Notes: a model not told the origin generated them from the sequence alone. 64,000 nt of DNA from Vaginimicrobium propionicum (GCF_900155645.1 NZ_LT706985.1:806001-870000), one strand, 5' to 3'. Shown: positions 17,813 through 26,998, counted from the first letter of the stretch. Numbers and translations are program-made.

Positions 17813-19144
17813 CTAGACGCTTTTGATGGTCTCGTCATCCTCGTCTGCAACTTCGTCAAGATCAGGGCCTTTCACTCTGGAAAAAGCTACCGACTCTTCA
17901 AGATTGGCGTAGCTAAGCACCATCTTTATGTCCTCGTCGAATGGAAGTTCACGTTTAGCCGCTTCAACGATATTGTCGCGTTCGCCGCTAATAAGGCTAC
18001 GCAACTTAGGGTTGGAGCCACTACCCTGGTAGAGCACTTTCAATAGCCGTAGTAGTTGGATTAGCACTAACGGTTCATCTCCAGCACTACGCCGGATTGG
18101 CGGGATGATCTCATTGACGAAATCTGCTGGAGTGGGGCTGGGGGTGAATGCCAGCAATTCGCCCTCATCCATAACGGACTCGTTGTTCATCGGGTTTTCG
18201 GCGATATTTCGTATTAGCGACGTAGCTTGATTTATCACATGGATAGCAGTCGTCGGGTCATTCGTGCTTGGCGACAAAGCGCGCAATGCAATGTCAGCCA
18301 GCTGATGCAAACCTAGTCGGGTATCCGATTCAGAAACCCGTTCGGCCTCCACATGCACCCATTTTGGAAGGTCTGGCAATTCATCAAAAGTTTTTCCGCG
18401 TCCAAAAACCCAGCCACTGACCTGTCCAGTGATTACCGGATCGCCAGCACTTAACGCAAAGACCACAGTGGCATTGTTATCTTTAGCCCAGGACGCTGCT
18501 TGCCTAGTCGCCACGTTTCTAACGTAACCGGAACCGTCGGCGCGTAACACGACGGCACTAGACGGCACGTCAGGCGCATCCATGCTTTGACGCCATTCTT
18601 CACGGTGTTTAACCACAAGATTTTTCGTCCGATTAGTGGCGGTAGAAAGGATATTGTCCACTCGAACCATGGACACCACCATGCCCACGTACCACACGAA
18701 AGTAGCCAAGGCACAAAACACTAGGACAATAGCCAAGGCTATGCCTAGCTGCGGAGGATAATCGCGAGACTCGGAACGAACCGAGCGGAGCAGCACCACC
18801 GAGTAAACAAAAACTCCACTGAACACCGAAAGGATACCTTTCACCGCGCTCGACTGAATGTAGTCGCGCAGCAGCTGGTGCGAGAATTGGCCTGCAGCTA
18901 CCTGCAAAACAATCAACGTCATAGAGATAGTTGTGGTCAGCACAGTAAGCATTGACGAGGCAATAAAACCCAGTAAGGACGCTGCGGAAGCCGAGTCACC
19001 TGGCCACAGGAACCGCGCCAGAGGTGAGGTGTCGTCCAAGCTGAAATTAGACAAAATCTGCGCTAGAACGGCTGCGACTAACCCAGCAAGAAGTGGTATC
19101 GCCCAGATTTGGTCAGTAAAGATTCGTTTCAGTCGGTAAAGCAT
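17813..19144 (-). CDS. DUF2254 family membrane protein
   Basis: 443 aa. Four hydrophobic segments occupy about residues 12-175, followed by a soluble C-terminal domain with the DUF2254 sequence pattern (QLADIALRALSPSTNDPTTA). The function of the family is not established. The start used is the ATG at 19144, which has GGAGG at the right distance; an upstream in-frame ATG at 19177 lacks one. No partner gene is evident, and it is convergent with the Fem-type gene. Confidence 0.85.
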   Translation of the reverse strand: MLYRLKRIFTDQIWAIPLLAGLVAAVLAQILSNFSLDDTSPLARFLWPGDSASAASLLGFIASSMLTVLTTTISMTLIVLQVAAGQFSHQLLRDYIQSSAVKGILSVFSGVFVYSVVLLRSVRSESRDYPPQLGIALAIVLVFCALATFVWYVGMVVSMVRVDNILSTATNRTKNLVVKHREEWRQSMDAPDVPSSAVVLRADGSGYVRNVATRQAASWAKDNNATVVFALSAGDPVITGQVSGWVFGRGKTFDELPDLPKWVHVEAERVSESDTRLGLHQLADIALRALSPSTNDPTTAIHVINQATSLIRNIAENPMNNESVMDEGELLAFTPSPTPADFVNEIIPPIRRSAGDEPLVLIQLLRLLKVLYQGSGSNPKLRSLISGERDNIVEAAKRELPFDEDIKMVLSYANLEESVAFSRVKGPDLDEVADEDDETIKSV

Positions 19145-19472
19145 ATTTCCTCCAGTTTGCATTACTTGCGCCATCACGTCTTAGGCTTAAATGTCCATAG
19201 GCCTTAAAAGCAACACCAAAAATTCGAGCCTTGAATTTAGCATTATCATCAGCTATTTCATTGGCGGGTAGCATTCATTCTTTCAGCCGCGAAAGCCTAG
19301 ACAAAATGTGCAGACTAGGTATCGGCCGAATGAATCAAACGTTCGAAGCTGAGTGTACGTGGCTAAATAACCTGTCTGGTCTAAATCATGGCGATTAGCG
19401 GGCAAATGTTATGGCGGCTATCTTAATATTTATGTTCAGACACTCTGCGCCCGTACAGTGGGAAATGATTCG
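19145..19472. other. Gene-free interval between DUF2254 gene and tRNA-Lys
   Basis: 328 nt with no convincing ORF, RNA fold or repeat. It should hold the promoter of the DUF2254 gene and the 3' processing region of tRNA-Lys. I see only short degenerate dyads such as TTTC-N6-GAAA. Confidence 0.5.
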
Positions 19473-19545
<73 letters not shown>

Positions 19546-19595
19546 GCACGACGTGCAACTTTAGCGCTTTTAAGTGATCTTACAAAATCACCGGA

Positions 19596-19925
19596 TTATC
19601 GCTTATTGGTGGCATTAAAAATCCCCGTCGTTAGGCCTGCCACAGACGCTACCCCTACGCCAATCAACAGCACAGTGCCAACGTTATTCCAACGAATACC
19701 CAACTCGTCTACAAAAAAGCCACGAAAGCCCTTGAGTGCATCACTCGCGGTCATACGTAAGGCTTCTTTCGTGGTATTAATCGAATCTTTAGCCGCCCGT
19801 TTCACATTGCGCTTTAAGGCTTTCGGGTTAACCTGCGCGGCAACATCCTCAATACCGTTGGCAAAGTCTAAACGCGATGACGCGATCTTTGCTCGAATCT
19901 CTTCGGCCGTGGGTTCTTTCACCAC
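19596..19925 (-). CDS. DUF3618 domain-containing protein
   Basis: 109 aa. The N-terminal half has the DUF3618 pattern (EEIRAKIASSRLDFANGIEDV), rich in charged helix. A single hydrophobic segment near 80-103 (NNVGTVLLIGVGVASVAGL) suggests a C-terminal membrane anchor. It is a small actinobacterial protein of unknown function, often encoded near envelope-stress genes. The GTG start follows AGAGGA at about 5 nt; a second GTG directly after it is an alternative. Confidence 0.8.
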   Translation of the reverse strand: MVKEPTAEEIRAKIASSRLDFANGIEDVAAQVNPKALKRNVKRAAKDSINTTKEALRMTASDALKGFRGFFVDELGIRWNNVGTVLLIGVGVASVAGLTTGIFNATNKR

Positions 19926-20018
19926 TTTGTCCTCTCAAGCGATGTGTATTTCTTTCATCTTGTCACAGAATAGCCGTATTCACATCACAGCTAGCCCAAG
20001 TGCTCTAAGGTATTCGTC

Positions 20019-20504
20019 GTGATAAACATTGGAGACAAAGCCCCTGATTTTGCGTTACCCGATTCCCAAGGCAACACTGTACGGTTGTCTGATTTCGCCG
20101 GAAAGCGCGTTATCGTCTATTTTTACCCGGCAGCCATGACGCCAGGTTGCACTATCGAAGCAGTAGATTTTTCGCGCGCAAAAGATGACTTCGGTCAGGC
20201 GGGCATATCGGTGTTAGGCATCTCCCCAGACGACACCGCCAAGCTTGCGAAATTTATTTCGCGCGACGATTTGTCGGTGACACTGTTGGCAGATCCAGAT
20301 AAGAACGCGATAACCGCTTACGGAGTTTGGGGCAAACGGCATATTTACGGCAAAGATGTTGAAGGCATAATTCGTTCCACGTTCGTCATTGACGTTGATG
20401 AGAACGGTGATGCCACTGTCGTCGATATCCAACGCAATGTACGCGCGAAAGGTCACGTTGCCCGACTCGGTAAATCTCTAGGTTTGGAACTGAAATTAGA
20501 TTAA
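20019..20504 (+). CDS. bcp: Thiol peroxidase of the BCP/PrxQ family
   Basis: 161 aa peroxiredoxin that reduces hydrogen peroxide and organic peroxides in the cytoplasm. The peroxidatic cysteine is C44 in MTPGCTIEAVDF. In classical BCP a resolving cysteine sits five residues later (CTxxxC); here that position is V49, and C44 is the only cysteine in the protein. It must therefore work as a 1-Cys enzyme recycled by an external thiol. The GTG start lies 7 nt after a TAAGGT -10 box (20006-20011), indicating a leaderless mRNA. Confidence 0.93.
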   Translation: MINIGDKAPDFALPDSQGNTVRLSDFAGKRVIVYFYPAAMTPGCTIEAVDFSRAKDDFGQAGISVLGISPDDTAKLAKFISRDDLSVTLLADPDKNAITAYGVWGKRHIYGKDVEGIIRSTFVIDVDENGDATVVDIQRNVRAKGHVARLGKSLGLELKLD

Positions 20505-20628
20505 GATTCCAAATCAGTCTGGGCACAGATAGCAACTACAGTTCAATAGTTTTACTCATCTGTAACGGACTTAATTCATCCAAAAAAAGTTGACCCAAAT
20601 CGTAAATAGTGACAAGTTAAGTTCTCAG

Positions 20629-20656
20629 TTGGGCGTAGAACAGGTTTTGCTATAAA
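20629..20656 (+). promoter_or_regulatory. Promoter of tRNA-Leu
   Basis: TTGGGC at 20629-20634 and TATAAA at 20651-20656 are spaced by 16 nt. Transcription would begin near 20663, a few bases before the tRNA 5' end at 20670. Confidence 0.55.
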
Positions 20657-20669
20657 CTCAACGAAGCCA

Positions 20670-20752
20670 GCCGGAGTGGTGGAATTGGCAGACACGCAGG
20701 ATTTAGGTTCCTGTGCTGATAAGGCGTGAGGGTTCGACTCCCTTCTCCGGCA
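20670..20752 (+). tRNA. tRNA-Leu (anticodon TAG)
   Basis: 83-nt class II tRNA with acceptor GCCGGAG/CTCCGGC, anticodon loop containing TAG, a long variable arm (GTGCTGATAAGGCGT region), T loop TTCGACT and discriminator A. CCA is not encoded. Confidence 0.96.
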
Positions 20753-20793
20753 CAATTATTCTTCACTACAGCAACTACCCGGTCTGACACCGT

Positions 20794-20809
20794 TCAATGA
20801 GCTCATTGA
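20794..20809. repeat. Perfect 16-nt palindrome TCAATGAGCTCATTGA
   Basis: A 16-nt perfect dyad without a loop lies between tRNA-Leu and the 3' end of the DtxR/MntR-type regulator gene. It has no T-tract. It could be a protein-binding site or a weak shared terminator. Confidence 0.45.
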
Positions 20810-20845
20810 CTCAGTTAGGCAACTAAATAGGACGCCATCTATGGG

Positions 20846-21523
20846 CTAATTAATTACGCTCACCCAAACTGCTTCAGCTGCTGTTTTACCCAATGTAAGC
20901 GTCTGACCAGTTTCGGCAATTTTAACTTGAGTAGTTTGAGAAAAAGGTGGCGGCGACAGAACCGTCAATTCGCTCGCGTAGCCCACACCCTGTTCTTCGA
21001 AGAACTGCAGCAGTTTTGGGTCGGCGTCTTTAACCCTTTCAACTTTGATACGTTGGCCTTCCGCAATTTCAATGAGTGGCACAGCGTCAGGCTTATCTAC
21101 CGTTCCATCTGGCTGCGGGATGGGATCACCATGTGGGTCGCGACTGGGGTGGCCTAAAAAGTTGTCTATCCGAGACACAAAAAAATCTGATACCGCATAC
21201 TCTAAATTTTCAGCTTCTTCATGAACCTGATCCCAACGATAACCAAGAGCCTCCACAAGAAACGTTTCCAAGAGGCGGTGGCGACGCACCATCGCGATGG
21301 CGATTTTACGACCGACTGGGGTTAAAGCTACTGAACCGTATCGAACGTGTTTCAGCATACCTTGATCAGTGAGTTTCTTAATTGCGTCCGAGGCGCTAGA
21401 CAACTTAACCCCCACCCGATTAGCGATAGCGGTGGCGGTGACCGGCTCATCTGACCATTCACTTAACCCCCACACGGCTTTTAGGTAGTACTGACTGGTA
21501 GCAGATAGCTCGGTAACTGGCAT
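20846..21523 (-). CDS. DtxR/MntR-family metal-dependent transcriptional regulator
   Basis: 225 aa. An N-terminal winged helix (about 8-70, LSSASDAIKKL as recognition region) is followed by the metal-binding/dimerisation domain (about 75-140) and a C-terminal SH3/FeoA-like domain. Aligned with DtxR, the ancillary site keeps H82, E86 and H101. At the primary site the DtxR Cys102 position is E105, E108 is kept, and the His106 position is Y109. Glu in place of Cys is the MntR-type choice, so manganese sensing is more likely than iron. The ATG lies 6 nt after TAGTCT (21530-21535), so the mRNA is probably leaderless. No transporter gene is adjacent. Confidence 0.9.
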   Translation of the reverse strand: MPVTELSATSQYYLKAVWGLSEWSDEPVTATAIANRVGVKLSSASDAIKKLTDQGMLKHVRYGSVALTPVGRKIAIAMVRRHRLLETFLVEALGYRWDQVHEEAENLEYAVSDFFVSRIDNFLGHPSRDPHGDPIPQPDGTVDKPDAVPLIEIAEGQRIKVERVKDADPKLLQFFEEQGVGYASELTVLSPPPFSQTTQVKIAETGQTLTLGKTAAEAVWVSVIN

Positions 21524-21579
21524 GTTCGTAGACTACCTGAACCCGGCTTAGCTGATCCCAACACACTATCCTTTACATG

Positions 21580-22092
21580 ATGGCTAAAAACAAAAAATCT
21601 GGTTCAACACCAGCTACAGATGCTCTAGTCAAAGCTGGCGTCTCTTTTCAGGTACACACTTATCGTCATGACCCGCACGAATTGCATTACGGTCACGAAA
21701 CCATCACCGAGCTAGGTTTAGACCCTGCTAGGGTGCTGAAAACCCTGGTAATCGAGGTTACCGGCGGGAAAACCCAGCTCGCAGTGGGAGTCGTACCGGT
21801 TGCTGGGATGCTTGACCTTAAAGCGTTAGCCGCCGCACTGAAAGCCAAGAAATGTCAGATGGCTGAGCCAAAAGCTGCTCAACGCTCCAGCGGTTACGTC
21901 GTTGGCGGTATCTCTCCCCTAGGCCAAAGAACAAAGCTAGTAACAGTTATAGACGAATCAGTAAAAGACTATGAAACAGTATTTTGTTCTGGCGGGAAAA
22001 GAGGGTTATCTATCGAACTGTCGCCCACCGATTTAGCAAAGGCGACTGAGGCGATATTCGCCCCAATAGGACGCGAAAACTTCCACGCCTAG
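21580..22092 (+). CDS. ybaK: Cys-tRNA(Pro) deacylase YbaK/EbsC family
   Basis: 170 aa trans-editing enzyme that hydrolyses Cys-tRNA(Pro) mischarged by prolyl-tRNA synthetase. Family features are FQVHTYRHDP, the catalytic lysine region RVLKTLVIEV, and GYVVGGISPLGQRTK. Two ATGs are adjacent (21577 and 21580). The second lies 7 nt after a TATCCT -10 box (21567-21572) and fits the leaderless pattern seen elsewhere in the window. The 3' end overlaps the convergent tauE-like gene by 4 nt. Confidence 0.92.
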   Translation: MAKNKKSGSTPATDALVKAGVSFQVHTYRHDPHELHYGHETITELGLDPARVLKTLVIEVTGGKTQLAVGVVPVAGMLDLKALAAALKAKKCQMAEPKAAQRSSGYVVGGISPLGQRTKLVTVIDESVKDYETVFCSGGKRGLSIELSPTDLAKATEAIFAPIGRENFHA

Positions 22093-22850
22093 GTTGAAAG
22101 CATAGTTTGGACGCCAGTGAAAACGGCTACCCCAGCAAGCAATACACCGAAAATAATCGTCAAGGTAGAGCTTTTCACTTTGGCAGACAGCGGCCCACCT
22201 ATTACGCCACCAAACATAGAAGCTGCAGCAAAAATCAAAATAACTGGCCAGTCAATGTGAACGCCTGTGCCGATTCTTGATACCAAACCTGTCAGAGATA
22301 CCACAATCATCACCAACAAGGACGTTGCGGCAGCATCTCTCATCTTGAACCCGAGGGCGATAATTAGCATTGGCACAACGGCAAAACCGCCACCAACCCC
22401 AAAAAATCCAGTCAATAAGCCAGTGAATATTGCCGCCAAAACCAGCACTAGCGGATTAGCTACAGCCCTCCTGTCTGGTTCAAGATCTCGACTAGCGCGA
22501 ATACCTTTTCGAATCATTATGACTGCTACGCATACCAAGAGCACAGCGAAAAGACGCATCAACTTTTCACCGGCAACCAAAAAACTTAACCGCGAGCCAA
22601 CCACTGACCCAATAATGGATACGGCAGCAAAGATCGCTCCTTTTTTCCATTTCACTCGTCCCGCTCTAGCGGGGGAAATGATCGAAACCAAAGCAGTCAA
22701 AGTCACAATGACTAGGGAACCAGCAGCCGCATCGTGAGGAGATTGACCTAATAAGTACACCAGCACCGGAACCGACAAAATTCCGCCACCAGCACCCAAG
22801 GCGCCAACCACGAGACCAATTAGGACACCAATCACTGCGGCGCTAAGCAT
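22089..22850 (-). CDS. TauE/SafE-family anion exporter
   Basis: 253 aa integral membrane protein with about seven hydrophobic segments. It carries the two repeats typical of the family: GALGAGGGILSVPVLVYLLG in the N-terminal half and GFFGVGGGFAVVPMLI in the second. Relatives export sulfite, sulfoacetate or other organosulfur anions; the substrate here is unknown. The start is the ATG at 22850, preceded by GAGGAAG, and it overlaps the end of dinB by 8 nt. A longer reading upstream would lie inside dinB and is a shadow. Confidence 0.88.
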   Translation of the reverse strand: MLSAAVIGVLIGLVVGALGAGGGILSVPVLVYLLGQSPHDAAAGSLVIVTLTALVSIISPARAGRVKWKKGAIFAAVSIIGSVVGSRLSFLVAGEKLMRLFAVLLVCVAVIMIRKGIRASRDLEPDRRAVANPLVLVLAAIFTGLLTGFFGVGGGFAVVPMLIIALGFKMRDAAATSLLVMIVVSLTGLVSRIGTGVHIDWPVILIFAAASMFGGVIGGPLSAKVKSSTLTIIFGVLLAGVAVFTGVQTMLST

Positions 22851-24183
22851 CTTCTTCCTCCACGTCCCAAACCATTGGCAGCGGGTCAGCCGAATGTAGT
22901 TTAGGGTCATCGTCGGGTAGTGAACGTACTGGACCAACACCAGTAAGCCTCGTCTCGAAACGTAGAGTGACAATGCCTTTCCCGCAGCCCCAAACCCAAC
23001 CGCGACCGTAGTCATCATGGATTATGTCATTACCGGGGCGCCACACAACCCTTCCTGAGCCACGCTGATTGCCAAATTCGACGTATTGCTTCACTAAGTT
23101 TGAATCGTTGTTATCACTGTAAAACAGCTCTTCTTGAGCAGATTGGGTGAAATTGGAAAGCCCTACCCCAATAAGTCTTAAACCTTCGCCAATATCAATG
23201 CCGGTCAGCAATTCTCTAACAATCGAGTAAATTCGATCCGCGCGGTCAGTTGCCCCTTCAATCGTCCTGGAACGCGTATAGGTGGTGAAATCGCCTAGCC
23301 GAGCCTTCAAAGTAATTGTCTTAGCGAAGAGACCATTCTTAACCAGCCGAGCAGCAACCGCATCAGCGTCGGATTTAAGCACTGCTTTCAACTGCCCATC
23401 ATCTTTAACATCAAATTCGAAGGTATTTTCAGTTGAAATTGATTTGGCTTCACCTCCAGGGGCGACTGGACGCTCATCTTGCCCGAAAGCGAGCTTATGC
23501 AAATTATTTCCAGCCACCTCACCAAGTTCGCGGGAAAGTTCCTTAACAGACGCTTGCTGCAAATCGCTTACCAAGTAGATTCCCAACCGATTCAGCCTGG
23601 CAGTGGTAGCTGGCCCAACACCAGGAATTGCCTGTACGGACATAGGTGAAATCACGTCAAGCTCGCTGCCTGGGGCGTAAATCTGGTAGCCATTCGGTTT
23701 TGCCGCCTCAGAGCCTAATTTAGCCATCAACTTGGACGTGCCTACCCCAACGGATGCGGTTAGCCCTTCTGTGCGCTCCTTCAACTCGGCGCGCAACCAA
23801 ATCACCAGCTTCTCCAACTCCGCAGGTGAAGTATTTAAACCACCAGCACGCAAATCGACGAAAGCCTCATCCAGACTCAATGACTCAACCTTAGGGCTCA
23901 ATTCAGACAGCAACGCCATGACTATCTTGGATGATTGCCGATAGGCGGCGCGACGCCCAGCCAAATATGCGGCATGTGGAGCTAACCGACGAGCCTCGGC
24001 AACAGGTTGGGCTGAATGAATTTTGAATTTTCGGGCTTCATAAGACGCGGTCGCTACTACCCCGCGACCACCTATGCCGCCAACAACGACAGGTTTTCCT
24101 CTAAGTGATGGTTTATCACGCTGCTCGACTGAAGCGTAGAAAGCGTCCATATCTAAATGCAGGACGCTAGCTTCAGACCTCAT
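22843..24183 (-). CDS. dinB: DNA polymerase IV (Y-family)
   Basis: 446 aa translesion polymerase. The catalytic acidic residues are in VLHLDMDAFYASVEQ at the N-terminus and LSLDEAFVDL. A helix-hairpin-helix region (IPGVGPATTARLNRLGI) and a little-finger domain follow. The C-terminus lacks an obvious beta-clamp motif that I can assign with confidence. The start at 24183 overlaps the end of folA by 11 nt; an upstream ATG (24264) would add a tail read through folA and was not used. Confidence 0.93.
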   Translation of the reverse strand: MRSEASVLHLDMDAFYASVEQRDKPSLRGKPVVVGGIGGRGVVATASYEARKFKIHSAQPVAEARRLAPHAAYLAGRRAAYRQSSKIVMALLSELSPKVESLSLDEAFVDLRAGGLNTSPAELEKLVIWLRAELKERTEGLTASVGVGTSKLMAKLGSEAAKPNGYQIYAPGSELDVISPMSVQAIPGVGPATTARLNRLGIYLVSDLQQASVKELSRELGEVAGNNLHKLAFGQDERPVAPGGEAKSISTENTFEFDVKDDGQLKAVLKSDADAVAARLVKNGLFAKTITLKARLGDFTTYTRSRTIEGATDRADRIYSIVRELLTGIDIGEGLRLIGVGLSNFTQSAQEELFYSDNNDSNLVKQYVEFGNQRGSGRVVWRPGNDIIHDDYGRGWVWGCGKGIVTLRFETRLTGVGPVRSLPDDDPKLHSADPLPMVWDVEEEDA

Positions 24184-24679
24184 TATCTCTAGCTTGAGCG
24201 CGCTGATACTTAACGAAATCGAACTGTTCGCCCCTGACTCGCTCGACTTCGACCCATTCATCACCTATCTTCGGGAAAGTAACATGACCATCAGCCTTAG
24301 CATGTACCAGCGTTAAATCCAGCTCATCAACCAAATCCATAGCTTGACGATAGATTTCTCCCCCGCCAATAATGAAAGCAATATCGTCAAGCTGTGCCGC
24401 CTGGGCGATGGCATCGTCTAGGCTGGTCACCGCGATTAACTGCTGGCGTTCGGACGCCTCTACGCTGTTTATGACTTTATCCGGCGAGCGGGTAATGACG
24501 ATGCTGGCCCGCCCTTTCAATATCCCCATTGCATCGAAAGTTTTTCGCCCTGAAATCAATGGGTGCCCCATCGTCACGCGCTTAAATCTTGCCCAATCTT
24601 CGCGAAATTTGAATGGTTGATCTTTGCCATCACCGATAACTCGATTACTGGCGACCACGGCAATGGCTATGAGTTTCAT
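24173..24679 (-). CDS. folA: Dihydrofolate reductase
   Basis: 168 aa. It reduces dihydrofolate with NADPH to supply tetrahydrofolate for thymidylate synthesis. Motifs seen are VVASNRVIGDGKDQPF, DWARFKRVTMGHPLISGRKTFDAMG (both sides of the NADPH site) and FIIGGGEIYRQAMDLVDELDLT. The ATG shares an ATGA overlap with the stop of the 41-aa ORF upstream, so translation is probably coupled to it. Confidence 0.96.
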   Translation of the reverse strand: MKLIAIAVVASNRVIGDGKDQPFKFREDWARFKRVTMGHPLISGRKTFDAMGILKGRASIVITRSPDKVINSVEASERQQLIAVTSLDDAIAQAAQLDDIAFIIGGGEIYRQAMDLVDELDLTLVHAKADGHVTFPKIGDEWVEVERVRGEQFDFVKYQRAQARDNEV

Positions 24680-24801
24680 GGCAGATTCACCACAATCTTG
24701 CCGTTTGATTTCAAGATATTGACCGAATCAGTACACACCGCAACCCCACCAATTAACTCGGATAGGTCACCGGCACAAATTTTCGTCAAAGTGGAAATCA
24801 T
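24676..24801 (-). CDS. Small ORF of 41 aa between thyA and folA, unknown function
   Basis: On the minus strand an ATG at 24801 opens a 41-codon frame ending in a TGA that overlaps the folA ATG by 4 nt. It begins 19 nt after the thyA stop and has AAGG 7 nt before the ATG. The product starts MISTLTKICAGDLSELIGG and contains two cysteines (9 and 23) and no clear membrane segment. I recognise no family. The case for a real gene rests on the Shine-Dalgarno, the ATGA coupling and on folA having only a weak ribosome site of its own. It could be a regulatory leader peptide or a small accessory protein of the thymidylate cycle. Confidence 0.55.
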   Translation of the reverse strand: MISTLTKICAGDLSELIGGVAVCTDSVNILKSNGKIVVNLP

Positions 24802-24820
24802 ATCCCAACCTTAGCTAGCA

Positions 24821-25615
24821 CTAGACGGCAATCGGCGCTTTTATGGCCGGCCAGGGATCGTAGTCGGCCACCTGAATATCTGCCAGCGTGAACTTATCTA
24901 TTTGCGTAACCGCTGGGTTTAATCTCAATGTTGGCAATCCTCGAGGCGTCCTGGATAGTTGCTCGTTAACTTGGTCGAGATGATTGAGGTAAATGTGCGC
25001 GTCCCCAAAAGTATGGACGAAATCCCCCACCTCAAGGCCGCAAACCTGAGCAACCATATGCGTTAACAATGAGTAAGAGGCAATATTGAACGGCACTCCT
25101 AAGAATAAATCAGCAGAACGCTGATAAAGCTGACAAGACAATTTCCCATCCGCCACATAAAACTGGAAGAGCGCGTGACAAGGCGGTAAAGCCATCTCAT
25201 CGACTTCGGCTACATTCCATGCTGACACTATGTGACGCCTAGAGTCAGGACGGTTCTTTATGGAGTCGATAACACGGGCAATTTGATCGACATGTTCACC
25301 ATTTGGCGCTGGCCAACTTCGCCACTGATAACCGTAAACATGACCAAGGTCACCATTCTCGTCTGCCCACTCATCCCAAATGTGGATACCGTTTTCATGA
25401 AGCCAGGCAATGTTGGTGTCCCCTCTTAAAAACCACAATAGTTCACCAAAAACACCTTTGGTAAACACTTTCTTCGTAGTGACCAGGGGGAAACCATCCG
25501 ATAGGTGAAACCGCATTTGATAACCGAACACACTTAAAGTTCCGGTACCAGTACGGTCGCTTTTGCGCGTGCCATGATCGCGAACCGTACGCAATAGGTC
25601 TAGATACTGCTGCAC
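24821..25615 (-). CDS. thyA: Thymidylate synthase
   Basis: 264 aa, exactly the length of the E. coli enzyme. It methylates dUMP to dTMP using methylene-tetrahydrofolate and yields dihydrofolate for FolA. The nucleophile is C146 in [22 protein letters not shown] and [17 protein letters not shown] form the phosphate and nucleotide sites. The start overlaps the end of rdgB by 16 nt. Confidence 0.98.
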   Translation of the reverse strand: MQQYLDLLRTVRDHGTRKSDRTGTGTLSVFGYQMRFHLSDGFPLVTTKKVFTKGVFGELLWFLRGDTNIAWLHENGIHIWDEWADENGDLGHVYGYQWRSWPAPNGEHVDQIARVIDSIKNRPDSRRHIVSAWNVAEVDEMALPPCHALFQFYVADGKLSCQLYQRSADLFLGVPFNIASYSLLTHMVAQVCGLEVGDFVHTFGDAHIYLNHLDQVNEQLSRTPRGLPTLRLNPAVTQIDKFTLADIQVADYDPWPAIKAPIAV

Positions 25616-26232
25616 TTTGCCTCACCTTCGACTTTTATCCCCAAAGCATCTGCCAGGATTGGCACCATAGCTCTAAGAGCTTTGCCGCGGTGGCTGATCT
25701 CGTCCTTACGTTCAGCACTTAATTCTGCAGTAGTTTTGCCAGGCTCATCGTCGGCAACGAAAATTGGGTCGTAGCCAAATCCATTGTCTCCACGAGGACT
25801 ACGGGTTAAATGCCCAGGCATTTCACCACGTACCGTGAACTCGCGCCCATCCGGCAGCACCAGCGCAACAACAGCAACGAATTGCGCACCGCGTTTCGCC
25901 TCTGCCACATCATCAATTTGACGTAGCACCAACTCTAAATTGGCTTGGTCATCGTGACCTGTCCCAGCCCATCGACTAGAACGAACTCCCGGCATAGACC
26001 CCAACGCGTCAACACATAAGCCGGAATCATCAGCCAAACATGCCAACCCACTACGACGGCAACCTTCGCGCGCCTTTATTAGGGCGTTTCCTTCAAAAGT
26101 CCACTCAGTTTCAGCCGGCTCTGGGTAATCTTCAATTTCTGCCAAACTTAAGACGTGAACGCCTAGACCCTCTACGATACGTCGTAACTCAGTTAGCTTC
26201 GCCTTATTGTGGGTAGCTAATAAGACTTTCAC
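25600..26232 (-). CDS. rdgB: XTP/dITP diphosphatase (RdgB/HAM1 family)
   Basis: 210 aa house-cleaning enzyme that hydrolyses dITP and XTP to monophosphates. Motifs are the N-terminal [28 protein letters not shown], and [21 protein letters not shown] followed by [14 protein letters not shown]. The start taken is the GTG that overlaps the rph stop by 4 nt (GTGA), which gives the family N-terminus; a longer reading would run inside rph. Confidence 0.95.
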   Translation of the reverse strand: MKVLLATHNKAKLTELRRIVEGLGVHVLSLAEIEDYPEPAETEWTFEGNALIKAREGCRRSGLACLADDSGLCVDALGSMPGVRSSRWAGTGHDDQANLELVLRQIDDVAEAKRGAQFVAVVALVLPDGREFTVRGEMPGHLTRSPRGDNGFGYDPIFVADDEPGKTTAELSAERKDEISHRGKALRAMVPILADALGIKVEGEAKCSSI

Positions 26233-26957
26233 AACCCAAGCGCCACCTTCTGCAATCTGGCTAACTCGGCGCAACCCTGGCCACCAAGCTCAAGCAACCT
26301 ATTTAACTGCTCGTGGTCAAACGGAATGTGTTCGGCAGTGCCTTGAATTTCCACAAACTTTCCATCACCAGTGCAGACAATATTCATATCCACGTCAGCA
26401 ACCGAATCTTCAACATATGCCAGGTCGAGCATTTCTACGCCGTTGACGATACCAACCGAAATCGCTGAAACTGAGCCGGTTAGTGGCTCACCGGCAAGCA
26501 GATTTTGGCTGCGCATCCACTCCACGGCGTCATGGAGAGCGATATATGCTCCTGTTACTGATGCAGTTCTGGTACCGCCGTCAGCCTGCAGCACGTCAGC
26601 ATCAATAAGAATCGTGTTCTCGCCAAGAGCTTGGTAATCAATAACGGCCCGCAAACTACGCCCGATAAGCCTGGAGATCTCATGGGTACGACCACCCACT
26701 TTGCCTTTGCGAGACTCCCTGGAGTTGCGGGTATTAGTGGCGCGCGGCAACATCTCATACTCGCTGGTCACCCAGCCCAGCCCCGAACCTTTACGCCATC
26801 TAGGCACGCCCTCTTCAACGCTTGCAGCCACCAAAACCCTGGTGCGGCCAAACTCGACAAGCACCGAGCCTTCAGCGTGATCCAGCCAACCGCGACTGAA
26901 CTTCACCTCACGAAGCTGATCTAGTGCCCTACCATCTTCTCTTTGAAAATCACTCAC
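26229..26957 (-). CDS. rph: Ribonuclease PH
   Basis: 242 aa phosphorolytic exoribonuclease that trims tRNA 3' ends. Motifs are [15 protein letters not shown] at the N-terminus, [14 protein letters not shown], and the phosphate-site region [12 protein letters not shown]. The start chosen is a GTG giving [10 protein letters not shown], which matches the usual family length; a TTG 30 nt upstream is possible. It follows murI after 41 nt and overlaps rdgB by 4 nt. Confidence 0.96.
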   Translation of the reverse strand: MSDFQREDGRALDQLREVKFSRGWLDHAEGSVLVEFGRTRVLVAASVEEGVPRWRKGSGLGWVTSEYEMLPRATNTRNSRESRKGKVGGRTHEISRLIGRSLRAVIDYQALGENTILIDADVLQADGGTRTASVTGAYIALHDAVEWMRSQNLLAGEPLTGSVSAISVGIVNGVEMLDLAYVEDSVADVDMNIVCTGDGKFVEIQGTAEHIPFDHEQLNRLLELGGQGCAELARLQKVALGL

Positions 26958-26998
26958 AGTCTTTACGCTACCTTGCCCCGGCGACAAATTCGTTTCGT

